Source of the DNA: Nostoc sp. NMS9
GTDB taxonomy: Bacteria; Cyanobacteriota; Cyanobacteriia; Cyanobacteriales; Nostocaceae
Assembly (NCBI RefSeq): GCF_017114995.1
Contig: NZ_JABXKL010000019.1
Coordinates: 124,001 to 188,000 of the forward strand
Length of the DNA stretch: 64,000 nt
Direction of reading: 5' to 3'
Below the pieces are notes generated by a model. The model had not been told where the DNA came from, did not search any database, and saw only the letters and a list, made by a program, of their open reading frames with translations. Positions within the stretch are counted from its first letter, which is position 1. Every line of letters starts with the position of its first letter. Of the stretch, positions 24,940 to 33,186 are shown piece after piece. A program made the translations under genes and the position numbers.

Positions 24940-25653
24940 TCACAATAATTGTTCTGGATCAATTCCCCGCTCTTGCAGCCGTGTCAATAAATCTTGATAT
25001 CGTTGGCGTTCTTCCTCCAGTTGTTGGAGAGCTGCTTCTTTGGCTTGACGTTCTTGTTCAGCACGTTGACGTTCTTGTGTACGTATTTGGTCAAGCTCAA
25101 CGGGTGTAAGAAATTTATATCCATCAAGGCGATATATTTCTAGAGTTTGTGGAGTGAGTTCAAAGCGGATTCCCAAACGGGGACTTATCCACCCGTAAAT
25201 CTGGTTAATTTCTTGCAACCAATCTTCTGAGCGCAGAAAACCTGTTAATTCATTTCGGTCTGGGTCGTAAATGTAATATTCTTCAACTCCATAGCGTTGA
25301 TAAAACAGGAGTTTCTTTGCCATTTCTTTAGTTGTATTACCAGGAGATAATATTTCAAACACCACCTGTGGCGGAATATTCTCTTCTTCAAATTGCTTGT
25401 AAGAACCCCTATCTCCCTTGGGTCTACCAAACACTACCAGAGTATCAGGTGCTTGTTTGATGTTAGGATTATCTTTAACTGGATACCAAAATAAATCTCC
25501 AGCAATGAATACATCTGATTGCGATGCAAATAAAATTTCTAAATTTTCTTTAATAGTTACTATCCAACGAAATTGCTTGGTATTATCCGCCATTGGTTTT
25601 CCATCGCTTTCGAGGTAGATGACCTCAGATGCGATATTAGGAGTGATTACCAT
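24940..25653 (-). CDS. Uma2 family endonuclease with C-terminal coiled coil
   Basis: A 237-residue Uma2/DUF820 protein. The PD-(D/E)XK-type core covers about 30-180: VFIAGDLFWYPVKDN, QAPDTLVVFGRPKGDR, PPQVVFEILSPGNTTKEM, KLLFYQRYGVEEYYIYDPD. A coiled-coil tail (about 188-237) is rich in QERQRAEQERQAKE. The catalytic Asp and Glu positions (PDTLV, EILSPGNT) are present. The role is unknown; relatives are highly multicopy in cyanobacteria. It sits next to two other Uma2 genes. Confidence 0.88.
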   Translation of the reverse strand: MVITPNIASEVIYLESDGKPMADNTKQFRWIVTIKENLEILFASQSDVFIAGDLFWYPVKDNPNIKQAPDTLVVFGRPKGDRGSYKQFEEENIPPQVVFEILSPGNTTKEMAKKLLFYQRYGVEEYYIYDPDRNELTGFLRSEDWLQEINQIYGWISPRLGIRFELTPQTLEIYRLDGYKFLTPVELDQIRTQERQRAEQERQAKEAALQQLEEERQRYQDLLTRLQERGIDPEQLL

Positions 25654-25735
25654 AATGCTACGCCTCCACTCTTCGAGTTTCTCATAGTTTGGGACGGTTC
25701 CAAGTGATAGGTTCAGTCGCTACCAAAGTTCTTCA

Positions 25736-26311
25736 CTAAATTTGTGTTTCTTCCTCGGTAAAGATAGGAGGCCACAATTCAGTAATGGGCAATTCCCAAC
25801 CGGGAAAAAGTTCTGGTATCGTTAAAATATCGCCATTTTCTAAAACTGTCGGTTCGCCTGTAGAGCGATAAATTGTAACTGTCTCTTCATCAGGATCAAT
25901 TAGAATGCCGACGATCGCTCCTAGTTCTATAAATTTCAGAATTTTGGCTAGTATAAGTTTAATTTTATCACTCTGAGATTTAATTTCTACCACCAAGTCA
26001 GGAACAAGTTCTCCAAAGTAACGAGGACTTTGGAGAAGTCGGGAAGCCCGAACAAAGGAAACATCAGGTGCTTTGAGATTTGTATCTGGCATGATGAAAC
26101 CGCCCGCAGAATCAAATACTCTTCCCCAACGACGAGGATTTATCCAGGCAAAGAGAAAGGCAATCAGACGACTACTGATTTCGCTGGATACAATATCTGA
26201 CGGGCCCATTATTGAAATTTTCCCATTTTCGAGTTCCAACTGGTAATCTAAACCTGCTTCGGTAAAAGCTGTTTGAACTTGCTCTAAATCTCTGAGTGTC
26301 ATCATTGACAT
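25736..26311 (-). CDS. Uma2 family endonuclease
   Basis: A Uma2/DUF820 protein of about 191 residues, from the ATG at 26311 (MSMMTLRDLEQVQTAFTEAG). The core motifs are GKISIMGPSDIVSSEISSRL, NLKAPDVSFVRASRL, LVPDLVVEIKSQSDK and ELGAIVGILIDPDEETVTIY. The catalytic residues are in APDVSF and VEIKS, where VEIKS matches the D/ExK form. The reading frame continues upstream to 26389, but those residues are unlike the family. Its paralogue at 24940-25653 lies 82 bases downstream in the same orientation, suggesting cotranscription. Confidence 0.87.
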   Translation of the reverse strand: MSMMTLRDLEQVQTAFTEAGLDYQLELENGKISIMGPSDIVSSEISSRLIAFLFAWINPRRWGRVFDSAGGFIMPDTNLKAPDVSFVRASRLLQSPRYFGELVPDLVVEIKSQSDKIKLILAKILKFIELGAIVGILIDPDEETVTIYRSTGEPTVLENGDILTIPELFPGWELPITELWPPIFTEEETQI

Positions 26312-26495
26312 AAAAAGCTTTTTCCACTGAGATATACAACTCGATTTTAACAAGAGCCAAATTTCCGAAGATTTGACACCGTGTGCCACTTTCTCTCAAA
26401 CCTAAGCCTTAAACCATTGCCTCGCAGCGAATCAGAGCAAGAATAAAAGCCTCTCCCACACAGGGAGAGCTTTGGAGGAGAAAGCTAATCGCACT

Positions 26496-27278
26496 CTATT
26501 TTCCCAAATAAGCTTCTAGAACTTTTGGATTAGTTTGAATTTCTGCTGGCGTACCATCAGCCAAATTCTGCCCTTCAGCAAGTACCCAAACACGATCGCA
26601 CAAGGACATAACCACATCCATATTGTGTTCAATAATCAGAAAGGTCATTCCGTCTTGACGGTTCCAAGTGATAATGCGATCGCAAATATCATCAATCAGT
26701 TTTGGATTCACCCCAGCAGCCGGTTCATCCAACAAAATTAACTTGGGATTAGTCATCAGCGCCCGTCCCATTTCTAGCAGCTTGCGTTGTCCACCAGACA
26801 AGCAACCAGCGTAATCGTGTGCTTTTTTTGCCAAGCCTACTGATTCTAATAAGTACATTGCTCGCTCTTGCAGTTGCTTTTCTTCCTTAGCGATGATATG
26901 CGGTTGCAACTGCACCTGCCAAAAATTTTCACCCGTTTGTTTTTGCGCCGCCAGCAGCATATTTTCTAACACCGATAACCGCGAGAGAGTCCGTGCAACC
27001 TGAAAGGTACGTATTACCCCCTGCTGGGCGATTTGATATGGTTGCAAATTGTGAATCGGTTCGCCGTCAAAAATTACTCGTCCTTTATCAGGGCGAATGA
27101 AGTTTGAGAGTAAGTTAAATAAAGTAGTTTTGCCAGCACCATTGGGGCCAATCAAGCCCGTAATACTGCCTTTAGGAACTTCGATTGTTGCCTCATTAAC
27201 TGCTTTGACACCACCAAAGCTTTTAGAAAGTCCAGTGGCTACCAAAAGGGGAAGCCGGGATGAATAGTTATTTACCAA
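26496..27278 (-). CDS. natA: Neutral amino-acid ABC transporter ATPase, NatA-like
   Basis: A 260-residue LivG-type ABC ATPase for a branched-chain/neutral amino-acid importer. Walker A is GPNGAGKTT, the signature is LSGGQRKLLEM, Walker B is LILLDEPAAGVNP, and the switch His is in IIEHNMDVVM. It matches the cyanobacterial N-I system (NatA-NatE), whose natA and natC lie together while natB, natD and natE are elsewhere. Here too only natC accompanies it. Its start overlaps the natC stop by 11 bases, so translation is coupled. Glutamate/proline-type amino-acid uptake is inferred. Confidence 0.85.
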   Translation of the reverse strand: MVNNYSSRLPLLVATGLSKSFGGVKAVNEATIEVPKGSITGLIGPNGAGKTTLFNLLSNFIRPDKGRVIFDGEPIHNLQPYQIAQQGVIRTFQVARTLSRLSVLENMLLAAQKQTGENFWQVQLQPHIIAKEEKQLQERAMYLLESVGLAKKAHDYAGCLSGGQRKLLEMGRALMTNPKLILLDEPAAGVNPKLIDDICDRIITWNRQDGMTFLIIEHNMDVVMSLCDRVWVLAEGQNLADGTPAEIQTNPKVLEAYLGK

Positions 27279-28401
27279 GGGTGAGTTCCTCCTTTTTCCC
27301 TAAGATACCTTGAGGACGCCAAATCATCAGTACCATCAAAATTAGTCCGATTACCATGATGCGAAACGCGCCCAAACGTGCTTCATCAAGAGAAACGATT
27401 CTGGGTAAGACTTCTCGCGTCAGCGCATCGTAAGCAAAGAAAATTACCGCCCCTAAGATTGTGCCGACATTATTCCCAGACCCGCCTAAAATCACCATAA
27501 TCCAAGTGTCAAAGGTGATCTGCGGTTGGAAATTATCAGGGTAAATAGCGCCCAGTTGCCAAGCAAAGAAAGCACCAGCGATACCCGCGATCGCACCTCC
27601 TAACATGAGAGATTGTAATTTATACCAAAAGACATTTTTTCCTAGCGCTTTCGGAATTTCTTCATCTTCACGGATGGCTTTGAGAATTCTACCCCAAGGC
27701 GATCGCACCAAAATTTCTAACCGCCAGTATACAAATGCTAAAACCAGCAGTAACACCAGCATTAAAGCCGCTTTTGGGTTGTAGTTATATAGTCCAATCA
27801 CCCCAGAAATATAAATCGCTGCCGCCAAAATTGCTAACACAATTCCCACACCCAAGCGCGATGCAAATTCTTGCTTGCTAGTCGTCCTTTTGCCCAAATC
27901 AGTAGTCCGAGATATTTGAGTGGTACGAATCCATTGCCACAAAGTAAAGAAAGTTACAGCAGCCAGCAGCGTTAAAAGCCCAATCATTACTAATCTGACA
28001 AACAAACTTGGCTCTGTGGATAGGGGTATAGGATAACTTTGTACACCAAACGCCCCAGAAATCCAGGTGTCACCCACAGGTAATTCCTGATTATTCACCA
28101 CCAAACGAATTAATTCGCCCGTGCCAATGGTGACAATTCCTAGATAATCTTCTCGTAAGCGGAGAGTTACAAAACCAATTATTAAACCCAACAAGGCAGC
28201 GACAATTGCCCCAGCCAGTGCCGATACCAGTAGGGGTACGCCCTTTAAGCTTAACAATACCGTTGTATATGCTCCCAGAGTCATGAAAGCAATATGACCA
28301 AAGTTAATTAATCCTGTAAAGCCCCACTGTAAATTCAGTCCTAGTGCAAATAGAGCAAAAAGTGCTGTAGAAATTGCTAAGAAAATGAGATAGTCAACCA
28401 T
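27268..28401 (-). CDS. natC: Neutral amino-acid ABC transporter permease, NatC-like
   Basis: A 377-residue LivM-type permease with about nine hydrophobic helices. The characteristic GFTGLINFGHIAFMTLGAYT lies near residues 28-47, VTLRLREDYLGIVTIGTGEL near 77, the coupling-helix region SPWGRILKAIREDEEIPKAL near 232, and DTWIMVILGGSGNNVGTILG near 300. An insertion with charged residues (about 158-190) separates two halves. It forms an operon with natA downstream. The upstream region consists of heptanucleotide repeats, so the promoter is probably within 60 bases or in the repeat-rich gap. Confidence 0.9.
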   Translation of the reverse strand: MVDYLIFLAISTALFALFALGLNLQWGFTGLINFGHIAFMTLGAYTTVLLSLKGVPLLVSALAGAIVAALLGLIIGFVTLRLREDYLGIVTIGTGELIRLVVNNQELPVGDTWISGAFGVQSYPIPLSTEPSLFVRLVMIGLLTLLAAVTFFTLWQWIRTTQISRTTDLGKRTTSKQEFASRLGVGIVLAILAAAIYISGVIGLYNYNPKAALMLVLLLVLAFVYWRLEILVRSPWGRILKAIREDEEIPKALGKNVFWYKLQSLMLGGAIAGIAGAFFAWQLGAIYPDNFQPQITFDTWIMVILGGSGNNVGTILGAVIFFAYDALTREVLPRIVSLDEARLGAFRIMVIGLILMVLMIWRPQGILGKKEELTLGK

Positions 28402-28669
28402 ATTAAATTATTTGGGAATTGGGCATTGGGCATTGGGAATTGCGAATTGGGCATTGGGGATTGGGAATTGGGTATGGGGAAAGAGAAGGCAGGAGGCACA
28501 AGGCAGAAGTTCTTTAATTTTGAATTTTGAATTTTGAATTTTGAATTGATTGCTCCCTGCCCCTCTGCCCTCTTCGCCGGGCGAATAAATTTTAGCGTAG
28601 CTTGAGCGGAGCTAATTTTATGGGAATACTATTTATTGTTGGTGTTTGGTGGTAGGGAATAATTGACGT
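28402..28669. repeat. Intergenic heptanucleotide and TTGAATTT repeats
   Basis: Several copies of TTGGGCATTGGG/GGGAATT (about 28410-28478) and four tandem TTTTGAA units (about 28512-28547) fill most of the gap between natC and a small plus-strand gene. Confidence 0.7.
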
Positions 28670-28867
28670 ATGAATTTGCTGCGACTTAGAATGCATCACT
28701 TAATCGAGCAGTTAGGCGATGACGATTTGCAAGACATTTGGAACGTTCTCGAAGCTTTACATTATGACTTTTATATGCTAAAAGCCATACAAAAAGTCAA
28801 GCGATCGCAGCAACCGTGGGATATCTTAACCCATGAAGAAGCGGTAAGACTGTTGATGTTTTTCTGA
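28670..28867 (+). CDS. Probable small antitoxin (65 aa)
   Basis: A 65-residue helical protein: RMHHLIEQLGDDDLQDIWNV, then LKAIQKVKRSQQPWDILTHE and EAVRLLMFF. The ending PWDILTHEEAVRLL is a form I know from many cyanobacterial antitoxins that pair with RelE/ParE toxins. A RelE-like gene lies 165 bases downstream, supporting this. The C-terminus (LLMFF) looks cut short relative to relatives, and the 165-base gap is longer than usual, with repeat sequence in it. The antitoxin may therefore be altered. Function is inferred. Confidence 0.6.
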   Translation: MNLLRLRMHHLIEQLGDDDLQDIWNVLEALHYDFYMLKAIQKVKRSQQPWDILTHEEAVRLLMFF

Positions 28868-29031
28868 TTCAGCAGCGCTTTCTTTATCTAGTACAGCGCG
28901 GCGGAAATCAAGCTAGCATTTTAAAACTTGCAAAAGCCTTGATATACAAAACTTTTGACTTTTGACTTTTGACTTCCGCCTTGCGGTACTAGTGCCAGTG
29001 GCCCCTCAAGTTTTGGTGAAGGTAACGCCCA

Positions 29032-29289
29032 GTGAGTCTGGAAATGCGCTATGCCAGGTCTTTTTTGCTAGACCTGAAGAATTTAGAACCTGCCGCCTAC
29101 GAGCGGGTGCATGATTTTGTTTTTATTGAGTTAGCCCAAAAGTGGCAGTTGAGTGATTTAAGAGAACTGCGACAGCTTGATAGTGAAGGTATTTTTCACC
29201 GCTTCACCCTAGATAATTATCTGATTGGTATAGAAATTAGGGGTGAAATTGTGAAATTTCTGCGTGTCATCCCTATGCCAGATGTTTAA
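29032..29289 (+). CDS. RelE/ParE-family toxin-like protein
   Basis: An 85-residue protein of the RelE/ParE superfamily: RYARSFLLDLKNLEPAAYER, then LRQLDSEGIFHRFTLDNYLI and GIEIRGEIVKFLRVIP. The closing beta strand with LRVIPMPDV is typical. Toxins of this fold cleave mRNA at the ribosome or act on gyrase. Translation begins at GTG. The gene follows a probable antitoxin gene. Catalytic residues differ between subfamilies, so activity cannot be judged from sequence alone. Confidence 0.7.
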   Translation: MSLEMRYARSFLLDLKNLEPAAYERVHDFVFIELAQKWQLSDLRELRQLDSEGIFHRFTLDNYLIGIEIRGEIVKFLRVIPMPDV

Positions 29290-29402
29290 AGTCAAGAGTC
29301 AAGGGAACACTTAAAACTGTAAACTGTATAAGGCTAGGCAGGGATCGCTATAACCTTACATTAAACTGGTTTTTGAAATAACACTTTATTTGAGATTTCC
29401 CT

Positions 29403-30989
29403 ATGGATGCTAGGGCACTTTGGCAACGATACCAAAACTGGTTATATTTCCACGAGGGATTGGGACTGTACTTAGACGTAAGTCGGATACGGTTCGATGA
29501 TCCCTTCGTGGATTCGTTGCGGCCGAAGTTTGACAAGGCGTTTGCGGATATGGCTCAACTAGAGAAGGGTGCGATCGCAAATCCTGACGAGAACCGCATG
29601 GTTGGACACTACTGGCTGCGAAATCCTGATTTAGCGCCAGCTCCAGAACTTACACAAGAAATAGTCCAAACCCTAGAACAAATCGAAGCTTTTGCAGAAA
29701 AAGTCCAAACAGGTGCTATTCATCCTCCCAGAGCAAGCCGCTTCACGGATATTATCTCCATTGGAATTGGTGGTTCCGCTCTCGGCCCCCAATTCGTCGC
29801 TGAAGCCCTCGCTCCTGATTTCCCGCCCCTGAAAATTCACTTTATCGATAATAACGATCCCACAGGTATTGATCGCGTTATCAATCATCTCCGAAATAGC
29901 CTTGCCAGCACTTTGGTATTGGTGATCTCCAAATCAGGGGGAACACCGGAACCCCGCAACGGCATGATTGAAGTTAAAAAAGCTTACGCCGGACACAATT
30001 TGGAATTTGCTCAATATGCGGTAGCAATTACCAGCGTTGATAGCAACCTCGATAAACTAGCCAAAGATGAAGGTTGGCTGGCCAGATTTCCGATGTATGA
30101 CTGGGTAGGAGGACGCACCTCAGAAATGTCTGCTGTGGGGCTAGTACCAGCGGCATTACAGGGCATTGATGTTCGCGCTATACTAGATGGTGCAAAAGAA
30201 ATGGATGACGCTACCCGCGTCCCAGATGTGAAAAATAACCCAGCAGCCTTGCTTGCTTTGTCTTGGTACTTTGCAGGCAATGGAAAAGGCGAAAAAGATA
30301 TGGTTGTCCTACCTTACAAGGACAGCTTATTTTTATTCAGTCGCTATTTGCAACAGCTGGTGATGGAATCCTTGGGTAAGGAAAAAGACTTAGAAGGCAA
30401 CGTTGTCCATCAAGGCATCGCCGTTTATGGCAACAAAGGCTCAACAGATCAACACGCTTACGTCCAGCAGTTACGCGAGGGTGTAGCGAATTTCTTTGCT
30501 ACCTTCATCGAAGTATTGGAAGATCGTCAAGGCCCATCCACTGAAATAGATCCAGGAGTTACATCAGGCGATTATCTTTCCGGTTTTCTCCAAGGAACCC
30601 GACAAGCGCTTTATGAAAATCACCGCGATTCGATTACAGTCACGATTCCCCAAGTTAATCCCCGAACTGTAGGGGCATTAATTGCTTTGTATGAACGTGC
30701 TGTTGGTTTATATGCTAGTTTGGTCAACGTCAACGCCTACCATCAACCAGGAGTAGAAGCTGGCAAAAAAGCTGCCGCCTCGATTCTTGATTTACAAACA
30801 CGAGTGGTAGCAGTCCTACAAAAAGAAAAAACTCCCCTTTCTCTTGACGAACTCGCCGAGAAGGCAGGCGCATCAGACCAAGTTGAGGCAATTTACAAGA
30901 TTTTGCGTCACATCTATGCCAATCAGCGGGGTGTAGTTTTACAAGGTGATCTTCAGAAACCCGGTAGTTTGACCGTTTCTGCTAGCTGA
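29403..30989 (+). CDS. pgi: Glucose-6-phosphate isomerase
   Basis: A 528-residue Pgi of the cyanobacterial type, interconverting glucose-6-P and fructose-6-P in glycolysis, glycogen metabolism and the oxidative pentose phosphate cycle. Key segments include [20 protein letters not shown] (about 117-136), [17 protein letters not shown] (about 172-188), [14 protein letters not shown] (about 234-247) and the catalytic-region [18 protein letters not shown] (about 346-363). It starts at ATG with a clear conserved N-terminus. Two hairpins after the stop, the first with a T-run, should terminate transcription. Confidence 0.96.
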   Translation: MDARALWQRYQNWLYFHEGLGLYLDVSRIRFDDPFVDSLRPKFDKAFADMAQLEKGAIANPDENRMVGHYWLRNPDLAPAPELTQEIVQTLEQIEAFAEKVQTGAIHPPRASRFTDIISIGIGGSALGPQFVAEALAPDFPPLKIHFIDNNDPTGIDRVINHLRNSLASTLVLVISKSGGTPEPRNGMIEVKKAYAGHNLEFAQYAVAITSVDSNLDKLAKDEGWLARFPMYDWVGGRTSEMSAVGLVPAALQGIDVRAILDGAKEMDDATRVPDVKNNPAALLALSWYFAGNGKGEKDMVVLPYKDSLFLFSRYLQQLVMESLGKEKDLEGNVVHQGIAVYGNKGSTDQHAYVQQLREGVANFFATFIEVLEDRQGPSTEIDPGVTSGDYLSGFLQGTRQALYENHRDSITVTIPQVNPRTVGALIALYERAVGLYASLVNVNAYHQPGVEAGKKAAASILDLQTRVVAVLQKEKTPLSLDELAEKAGASDQVEAIYKILRHIYANQRGVVLQGDLQKPGSLTVSAS

Positions 30990-31021
30990 TAGCTCTAGTC
31001 TAAATCTCACATTTTGTCCAG

Positions 31022-31047
31022 AATTGTTGTCTCAACAACAATTTTTT
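31022..31047 (+). terminator. Rho-independent terminator of pgi
   Basis: AATTGTTGT (31022-31030) pairs with ACAACAATT (31035-31043) around a CTCA loop and runs into a T6 tract. It lies 33 bases after the pgi stop. Confidence 0.85.
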
Positions 31048-31050
31048 ATT

Positions 31051-31098
31051 GTGAAGCATCCTAAATAGAAGATATATCTTCTGTCTAGGATGCTTCAC
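31051..31098. repeat. Nested palindromic hairpin behind the pgi terminator
   Basis: GTGAAGCATCCTA (31051-31063) and TAGGATGCTTCAC (31086-31098) form a perfect 13-bp stem whose loop contains the self-complementary AGAAGATATATCTTCT. Its role is unclear; it may be a second terminator or a mobile palindrome. Confidence 0.65.
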
Positions 31099-31192
31099 TG
31101 TATAATTCGTAATTCGTAATTAAGTTTCATAACTCAATACCGTTTGGTTAAGTATTGCTTTCTTCTCTTCCTTTGCCTAATTACGAATTATT

Positions 31193-31852
31193 TTAATTAT
31201 GAATTGCCATAAGGCGTTGATTAAAATAACTCTTGGGTAAGAAACAGCGATCGGGTAAAAAAGGATTGTTGAGATTTTGACACAAGAAAGTGCTGGGTTT
31301 ATCCCGATGACAAAATGGTGGCACAATTCCCCAGTGTTCTGCTAGCCAAATCCAGTATCCTGTTTCAATTCTGCCGTAGCTTGATACCGTGAGAATCTCT
31401 CCAACGCTGTTGTTAATAGATACTAAATTTGATGATGATTTGATGTCAATTAATAGCCAAGCTAACTCATCTACAGAAAAGTAATAGCCATTTTCGGCAG
31501 CGATGTCTATGAACTGCTGTGGATCTTTAGCTATTAGTAATTCTTCCTTGAGAGATGGCGTTTTTTGTGCAATATCAAAAAGATCCCAAATCTGTCTTCT
31601 CGTAACTAGAAACCAGGCAAGTTCTTCTGCTGTCAAGTTGTAACCATTTTCTCTTGCTAACTTGAGAAACGGCTCAAGGCTATCGGTTTCTGCTAGTTGA
31701 CTTTTCAACTGGAAAGTTTGCTCTACTAGTGACAAGAAATCAATAATCTTTTGCCATGTAACTTTGTCAAAGTTTTTGTTAACTTTTATTTTTTGTTTCC
31801 AATAGATGTATTTATCTTCTTTAAGAAAGAAATTCCAAATTTGATAATACAT
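31193..31852 (-). CDS. Protein with two tandem Nif11-like domains and Cys-bearing tail
   Basis: A 219-residue protein. After a polar N-terminus there are two repeats of a Nif11-like helical unit: about 35-82 (VEQTFQLKSQLAETDSLEPF, LARENGYNLTAEELAWFL) and about 88-134 (LKEELLIAKDPQQFIDIAAE, NGYYFSVDELAWLL). The C-terminal region (about 148-219) has three cysteines (181, 191, 203) and many aromatics, with no double-glycine cleavage site. Nif11 domains often form leaders of RiPP precursors, but this protein is long and has none of the usual neighbours. A stand-alone regulatory or binding role is equally possible. Confidence 0.65.
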   Translation of the reverse strand: MYYQIWNFFLKEDKYIYWKQKIKVNKNFDKVTWQKIIDFLSLVEQTFQLKSQLAETDSLEPFLKLARENGYNLTAEELAWFLVTRRQIWDLFDIAQKTPSLKEELLIAKDPQQFIDIAAENGYYFSVDELAWLLIDIKSSSNLVSINNSVGEILTVSSYGRIETGYWIWLAEHWGIVPPFCHRDKPSTFLCQNLNNPFLPDRCFLPKSYFNQRLMAIHN

Positions 31853-32329
31853 GGGTCATCTTGCCTAAGTTTTAAACTTGGTAGAGGTTTGTGATTAATG
31901 AACACCAGTGTAGTAAGTATAATGTGTTTCTTCGACAGTACTAAACCCTTATATCATGTAAATGAAGTTACATAGTGGCTAAGTATGAATTTTTTGTAAA
32001 GTTTGTAACTATAAATAGCATTTACTGAGGAAAAGATGAAAGATTGCGATGCCTTGGGGTGGGCTGCAACTAAGATTTTTATTGCTTCTCATAAAATAAA
32101 ATTAAGTCAATAGATAGTATTAATTATTCATGAAGTAATTAATTGTAAAGCAATCTGTACTTTAGTTATTTTGAAACGAACTACAGAGGCGCAGAGAACG
32201 CAGATGTAAAAAAAAGATATATTATACTATCTTTAGTTCATAGGTAAATAGCAGAGGAAGTAAAAGCGATCGCCTTTATCTTTCTGTAAAATAAAGTTAA
32301 GACAGCATTAACAAATAGGGTTAATTATT
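31853..32329. other. Intergenic region with left flanking repeat
   Basis: The first about 300 bases are AT-rich without a gene. From 32161 to about 32283 there is one copy of a direct repeat (TTATTTTGAAACGAAC, then AAGTAAAAGCGATCGC) whose partner lies at 33039-33186, beyond the retropepsin pair. Confidence 0.6.
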
Positions 32330-32647
32330 ATGACTGAATCAACTGCAAAACAACCTGCACGTCGAGGTAGAATCTTTCCAGAACGCACTTTACCACCAGA
32401 AGAGCTTGCTAGACGCAAAGCTGAAGATGAGGTATTCTATCATCGCTGTCGGGAAATTTTTGACCGTGTACGTCCCGATTTTATTCAGGAACACTATGGT
32501 TGGTATATTGCTGTGGAGCCAAATAGTGGAGATTATTTGATTGATGTGGATAAAATGCAAGCTCATAAAAAAGCCCTACAAAAGTACCCAAATAGTAGAC
32601 ATTGTATATTCTGTCTAAATGAAACGGGAACAACTGGCACAATATGA
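32330..32647 (+). CDS. Hypothetical protein paired with retropepsin-like gene
   Basis: A 105-residue soluble protein: a basic N-terminus (QPARRGRIFPERTLPPEELA), then KAEDEVFYHRCREIFDRVRP, YGWYIAVEPNSGDYLIDVDK and a polar C-terminus with two cysteines (HCIFCLNE). The WYIAVEPNSGDYLID segment is common in small cyanobacterial proteins paired with an aspartyl-protease-like gene. Here it overlaps that gene by ATGA at 32644-32647, so translation is coupled. The function is unknown; a toxin-antitoxin-like role is speculative. Confidence 0.65.
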   Translation: MTESTAKQPARRGRIFPERTLPPEELARRKAEDEVFYHRCREIFDRVRPDFIQEHYGWYIAVEPNSGDYLIDVDKMQAHKKALQKYPNSRHCIFCLNETGTTGTI

Positions 32648-33006
32648 TTCAGGGTAACTTTGGAGATAATGGACAACTATTTTTTGAAATTGATTTGATT
32701 ACATCTGATGGATTAGATTTGCCTGTAGATGCCATGCTGGATACTGGTTTTACAGACTTTCTGGCTATTAACAAACAAGATTTAGAGTGTCTTAATTGGG
32801 CTTATATCGGTGAAGAATCTCTACGAACTGCTAAGGGAAAATCAAGATTTGATATTTATTTAGGCAAGGTGATATTAAACGAACAAGAGTATGAAATTAA
32901 TGTTTATGTGGGCAATGAAATTACGGAAGTATTATTAGGTTCGGAATGGCTAAAAATTCTGCCGTTGGTAGCAAATTATCAGGTTGGTATATTAACTTTG
33001 GGATAA
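32644..33006 (+). CDS. Retropepsin-like aspartyl protease domain protein
   Basis: A 120-residue single-domain protein with the aspartyl-protease-type motif MLDTGFTDFLAI (Asp at about residue 32) and the closing strand VLLGSEWLKIL. These are features of small retropepsin-like proteins, which act as dimers. It is a stable partner of the upstream gene through an ATGA overlap. The substrate and cellular role are unknown. The pair lies between two copies of a direct repeat, which suggests module transfer or recombination. Confidence 0.75.
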   Translation: MIQGNFGDNGQLFFEIDLITSDGLDLPVDAMLDTGFTDFLAINKQDLECLNWAYIGEESLRTAKGKSRFDIYLGKVILNEQEYEINVYVGNEITEVLLGSEWLKILPLVANYQVGILTLG

Positions 33007-33038
33007 ATGCGATGTCTACGGCTGCCTACGCCTACGCA

Positions 33039-33186
33039 CTTCAGTTATTTTGAAACGAACCGCAAAGTACGCATAGACACGAAGTGGCTTCCCGAAGGGT
33101 AGAGCGCGAAGGTAAGAAAAGAGATGTATTTTGCTATATTTTAGTTAAGAAGTAAATTGCGGAGAAAGTAAAAGCGATCGCTATTC
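33039..33186. repeat. Right flanking copy of the direct repeat
   Basis: CAGTTATTTTGAAACGAAC at 33042-33060 and AAGTAAAAGCGATCGCT near 33165 match the copy at 32161-32283 in the same order, with a longer middle section. The two copies flank the retropepsin pair. The right end runs into the 3' end of the nuclease gene, so the repeat supplies its last codons. Confidence 0.65.

Noticed and set aside
33007..33140. Possible CRISPR-like or phage attachment site near the retropepsin pair
   Set aside because: There are only two copies of the flanking repeat and no spacer pattern or integrase, so this was not called.
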